From Paramacrobiotus metropolitanus (lineage: Eukaryota; Tardigrada; Eutardigrada; Parachela; Macrobiotidae), in NCBI RefSeq assembly GCF_019649055.1, contig NW_026570239.1, forward strand, positions 434,001 to 498,000: 64,000 nt of DNA. Direction: 5' to 3'. The notes beneath the pieces are model-generated. The model was not told the DNA's origin. It saw only the letters and a program-made list of their open reading frames with translations, and did not search any database. The stretch's first letter is position 1. Every line of letters starts with the position of its first letter. The position numbers and the translations under genes are program-made. Shown piece by piece: positions 61,501-64,000 of the stretch.

Positions 61501-63680
61501 CGTCGTACTCGAGACCAAAATGAAGACCGATGGATGGCACACACTGCAAGCAAGATACCGTACTTTGCGATTGCTTCATTCGGTTTCCCTTTACCGTAAC
61601 AACGAATCTAGAGAGAAGCCAATGGCAAACGTTTGGATCACTTACGGCTGTTTATGTGTTATACATAACAAGCTCTCGATGCTGAATTGTCATATAGGAT
61701 TTCACAGGCCTAGCGCACATCATTACGCTGCGCTCTGTGTGGGTAGAAGCCACGTTAGGAAATAAATGCAGTGCAGTCGAAATAATGCATTCCGAAATCA
61801 TCCTCAGGCGATAAGGAGCAACTGCAACTTACTGACCAAAGGACAGTGAGAAGAAGGGTGCTGCTACTCCATAGCAGTAAAGAATTCCACTCATTCAAAT
61901 ACGCGATATATGTACCCGCAGGCATGCACCGGCTAAAACAACTAACAAACTTTGCCCCGCTTTGTCTGTGCCCTGTTCCCTTACAGGCACCATTAGTGAT
62001 AATACCGGCAGACAGGCGCTACTGTAATGCAGTGACGGGCTGGTGAGTGCAAACAAAGCTTACAGCTGAGTGCTTCATATGAGGATGAATGTCTTGGCCT
62101 GCACAGTCACCCAACGGGCAATAAATCTAGAACTTTTCTCGACCTTCTTTTCTCACTGTTTATTTTTGCCAAAGTATGAAGATTTTTACTTGAACGCGGC
62201 GCTCTTGATAATTGCTTGCCTCATGAGCAATGTGGTTTATTACGCAAGCATTACTTCGTGCATCTTCCTTTTTTTCCTGCAGTTTGTGGAGCAAGGCTGC
62301 TTGATGTACGGCGTCTCGCTGTTGAAATAATGGTCGAGTGGGATATCTGGCCACTCGCAAAGCAGAAGCATCTAGCTGTTTTCCTAATTTACGATGTTAA
62401 CAAACACCCGATAAGCCAAGATTCCGTGATTTGGCATCACCCAGGATTTGCAGGTTGCATCGTTTTCCTTTTTTTGTGCTTTTCACACGACGCGGTGTCT
62501 CCACCTTTGTTGCCGTGCGCCTCGTATCGAGGAGGAGGGGCCTCTCATTCCATCAAAGACTGTGCAATTGCCATTCGCCAACGGCATTTGGAGCGGGGGG
62601 AGTTGTTACTACCTTTTTTGTTTTTGGCTTCGTTGTGATGTGCAGGTCGGCTTTCCTATACTTGCAGCGCCAAAATGTTTCCTTACTGCCAATTACGTAA
62701 AACTTTGCTTTGATCATTTTCGTGGAGCTGAGAAATATCGGCTGTCTTGTACTGTACCAAACAATTTGACAATAAAGGCTGTACGGATATGTTTATTACT
62801 GTTTTTTAATAATTACTGTTTATGTGCCTCACCAGTAACCACTCATGGTGGTAGAGTATGCAAAGCATTGAATTGTATTTGGGAATTTTAATGGGAGAAT
62901 ATACAGCAACGGAATACGATCGTTTGCGGGTTGGCGCACGGAACCAGCAGGAAGGTGGATGTTCCAAACGGGTTTGGAGTTTGGACACTACAGAGTACAA
63001 GAACTCTGTGAATGTTTTCGCCGGTCGGAGCAGCGCGACAACGCATTGAGATGAGTGTGCTGCGTAGTTTCTATCAAGGTCAAATGAGTAATAAGTACTA
63101 GACCATCATGATTCATGGCCCAACTTATCCCCGAAAGTTGAAGGGGCACCATGTAATACTTGTATCACATGTCAATTTTGTACTCGGGCAATGCAGTTAT
63201 GGCTCTCTCGCACTCTAAAAAATTAAATTGCTATTCGAATTGTTTTACCGTATGTCATTTTCTAACCAAGGTAGTTTGTGTACACCGGATTTTCCAGGGC
63301 AGGTCGCACGATAAATGCCGACAAAATTAATGAAAAAAGATTAGCCAGATTAACCTGCACCTTGTCATTTCGTTACGCGGTTTTGGGACGTTTTCTGGCA
63401 CAATAAATCATAACACAATGGCATGATAACTTAAGCGGTTAAAATGCCCTATTCAGGAATTCGTGCGTAGAATAGTATTACGAAAATGCCAAGCTGACCT
63501 ACGAGTAGTTGTAATATATAGACAGTCACATAAAGTTCTCAATGCGCTCCCACTGCTGCTTCGCAGTTCGTGCTACGTGGCTTATGCCCGTAGACAATGA
63601 TTATACTATAAAATATTATTATGCTCATAAAAAATACAACCTTATGCTGCTCAACAATTAACTGCGGGATCAAACGCGCG
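61501..63680. other. Gene-free spacer between copies E and G
   Basis: No supported gene. It has the upstream motif of copy E (61563-61581) and, from about 63235, the second copy of the segmental repeat. Plus-strand frames at 62070-63049 overlap one another and show no motif. Confidence 0.5.
63235..63665. repeat. Segmental repeat, copy 2 (3' flank of F-box copy G)
   Basis: It aligns with 58184-58620: GTTTGTGTACACCGGATT, TTGTCATTTCGTTACGCGG, GGCATGATAACTT, CTTCGCAGTTCGTGCTACGT and GGATCAAACGCGCGTCACTG. The repeat unit, flank plus gene, would be about 5.05 kb. Confidence 0.65.
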
Positions 63681-64000
63681 TCACTGCCGCTGTTGTCTGG
63701 ACACCATGGCCAAGTCCAGCACCCAGCACGTCAGCGACGACAGCGTGGTCACGTGTAAACGGCACAGGTCCTCTGTCGTCCAGTCGGTCTTCCCACGGTA
63801 GTGGTTCGGCAGACGGGGGTCTTCGCACTGGTAGCTCAGCAGGATCTGGAAAATTTATTAAAATAAAGTGATCAAAATCCGGGTTTTCACAGTTTCCGAT
63901 TTTGTGTGATAGTCCTACCCGTTTAATAGTGGCGCAGTTGTCTGACTTTTCGCCCGCCCGCGCTTCCCCAGCAATCCACCGCTGCAACCCGAAGACATCC
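63681..64000 (-). CDS. F-box-like family protein, copy G, cut by the window end
   Basis: Exon 4 is 63845-63681: ILLSYQCEDPRLPNHYRGK, LTCWVLDLAMVSRQQRQ, stop. The end of exon 3 (from beyond the window edge to 63919) reads VFGLQRWIAGEARAGEKS, then DNCATIKR before a GTAGGA donor. Both are open and match the family, without the stops seen in its neighbour E. The rest of the gene lies outside the window. Confidence 0.8.

Noticed and set aside
62070-63049. Cluster of overlapping plus-strand frames (86-147 codons)
   Set aside because: They overlap in different frames, have no motif and no matching minus-strand or spliced structure.

Overview
The window is nuclear DNA from an animal. Genes carry short GT-AG introns, one gene is a rhodopsin-type GPCR, and the rest is dominated by eukaryotic DNA transposons (Ginger-like, MULE, PIF/Harbinger, hAT, Tc1/mariner-type MITEs). 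There are no bacterial operons, rRNA or tRNA genes. The lineage cannot be fixed from sequence alone. A tardigrade or another small ecdysozoan is a guess (about 0.4). Exon borders below were found by reading GT/AG sites and checking that phases match across introns; none is backed by transcript data.

The backbone is a scattered family of F-box-like genes in eight copies on both strands: A (3330-5463, -), B (split, -), C (24424-25789, +), D (33398-35914, -), F (38206-41271, +), H (51148-53567, -, divergent), E (58604-61500, -) and G (63681 to the window edge, -). The standard gene has four coding exons, all joined in phase 0: exon 1 with an SH3/Tudor-like stretch around WNAVDV...GLLVDFGVPGRRSQ, exon 2 with the F-box, exon 3 with WDLGD...WRNCRFCGIGG, and a short exon 4 with YQCEDPR. 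D and F are intact at 579 aa each. C lacks exon 1, A lacks exon 4, B has a frameshift and a transposon insertion, E has two in-frame stops, and H has a frameshift.

The main finding is a 16.65-kb transposon at 7086-23736 lying inside exon 3 of copy B. It is flanked by a 6-bp duplication (GGCGCA), has inverted termini of about 0.9-1.26 kb made largely of an AAGGTTGATGACCTTT-type minisatellite, and ends TGTAGCC...GGCTACA. On its minus strand is one long spliced gene: a Gypsy/Ginger-type integrase (zinc-binding region, full DDE, GP-type module) that continues in phase into four Ulp1-like cysteine-protease domains. Domains 1 and 4 keep His-Asp-Gln-Cys; domains 2 and 3 have lost His, Gln and Cys. 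One in-frame TGA interrupts the gene just before the GP motif.

Other loci: a two-exon class A GPCR (26898-28361, +); a MULE (29924-31895) with an 8-bp duplication, inserted into the terminal repeat of another element; a non-autonomous hAT (41425-42544); a four-exon gene encoding two protein kinase domains and a Kelch region in one 973-aa protein (43607-46908, -); and a PIF/Harbinger pair, an intact DDE transposase (54063-55337, +) with a convergent Myb/SANT partner (55587-57103, -). Regions between these are AT-rich, repeat-bearing and without recognisable genes.
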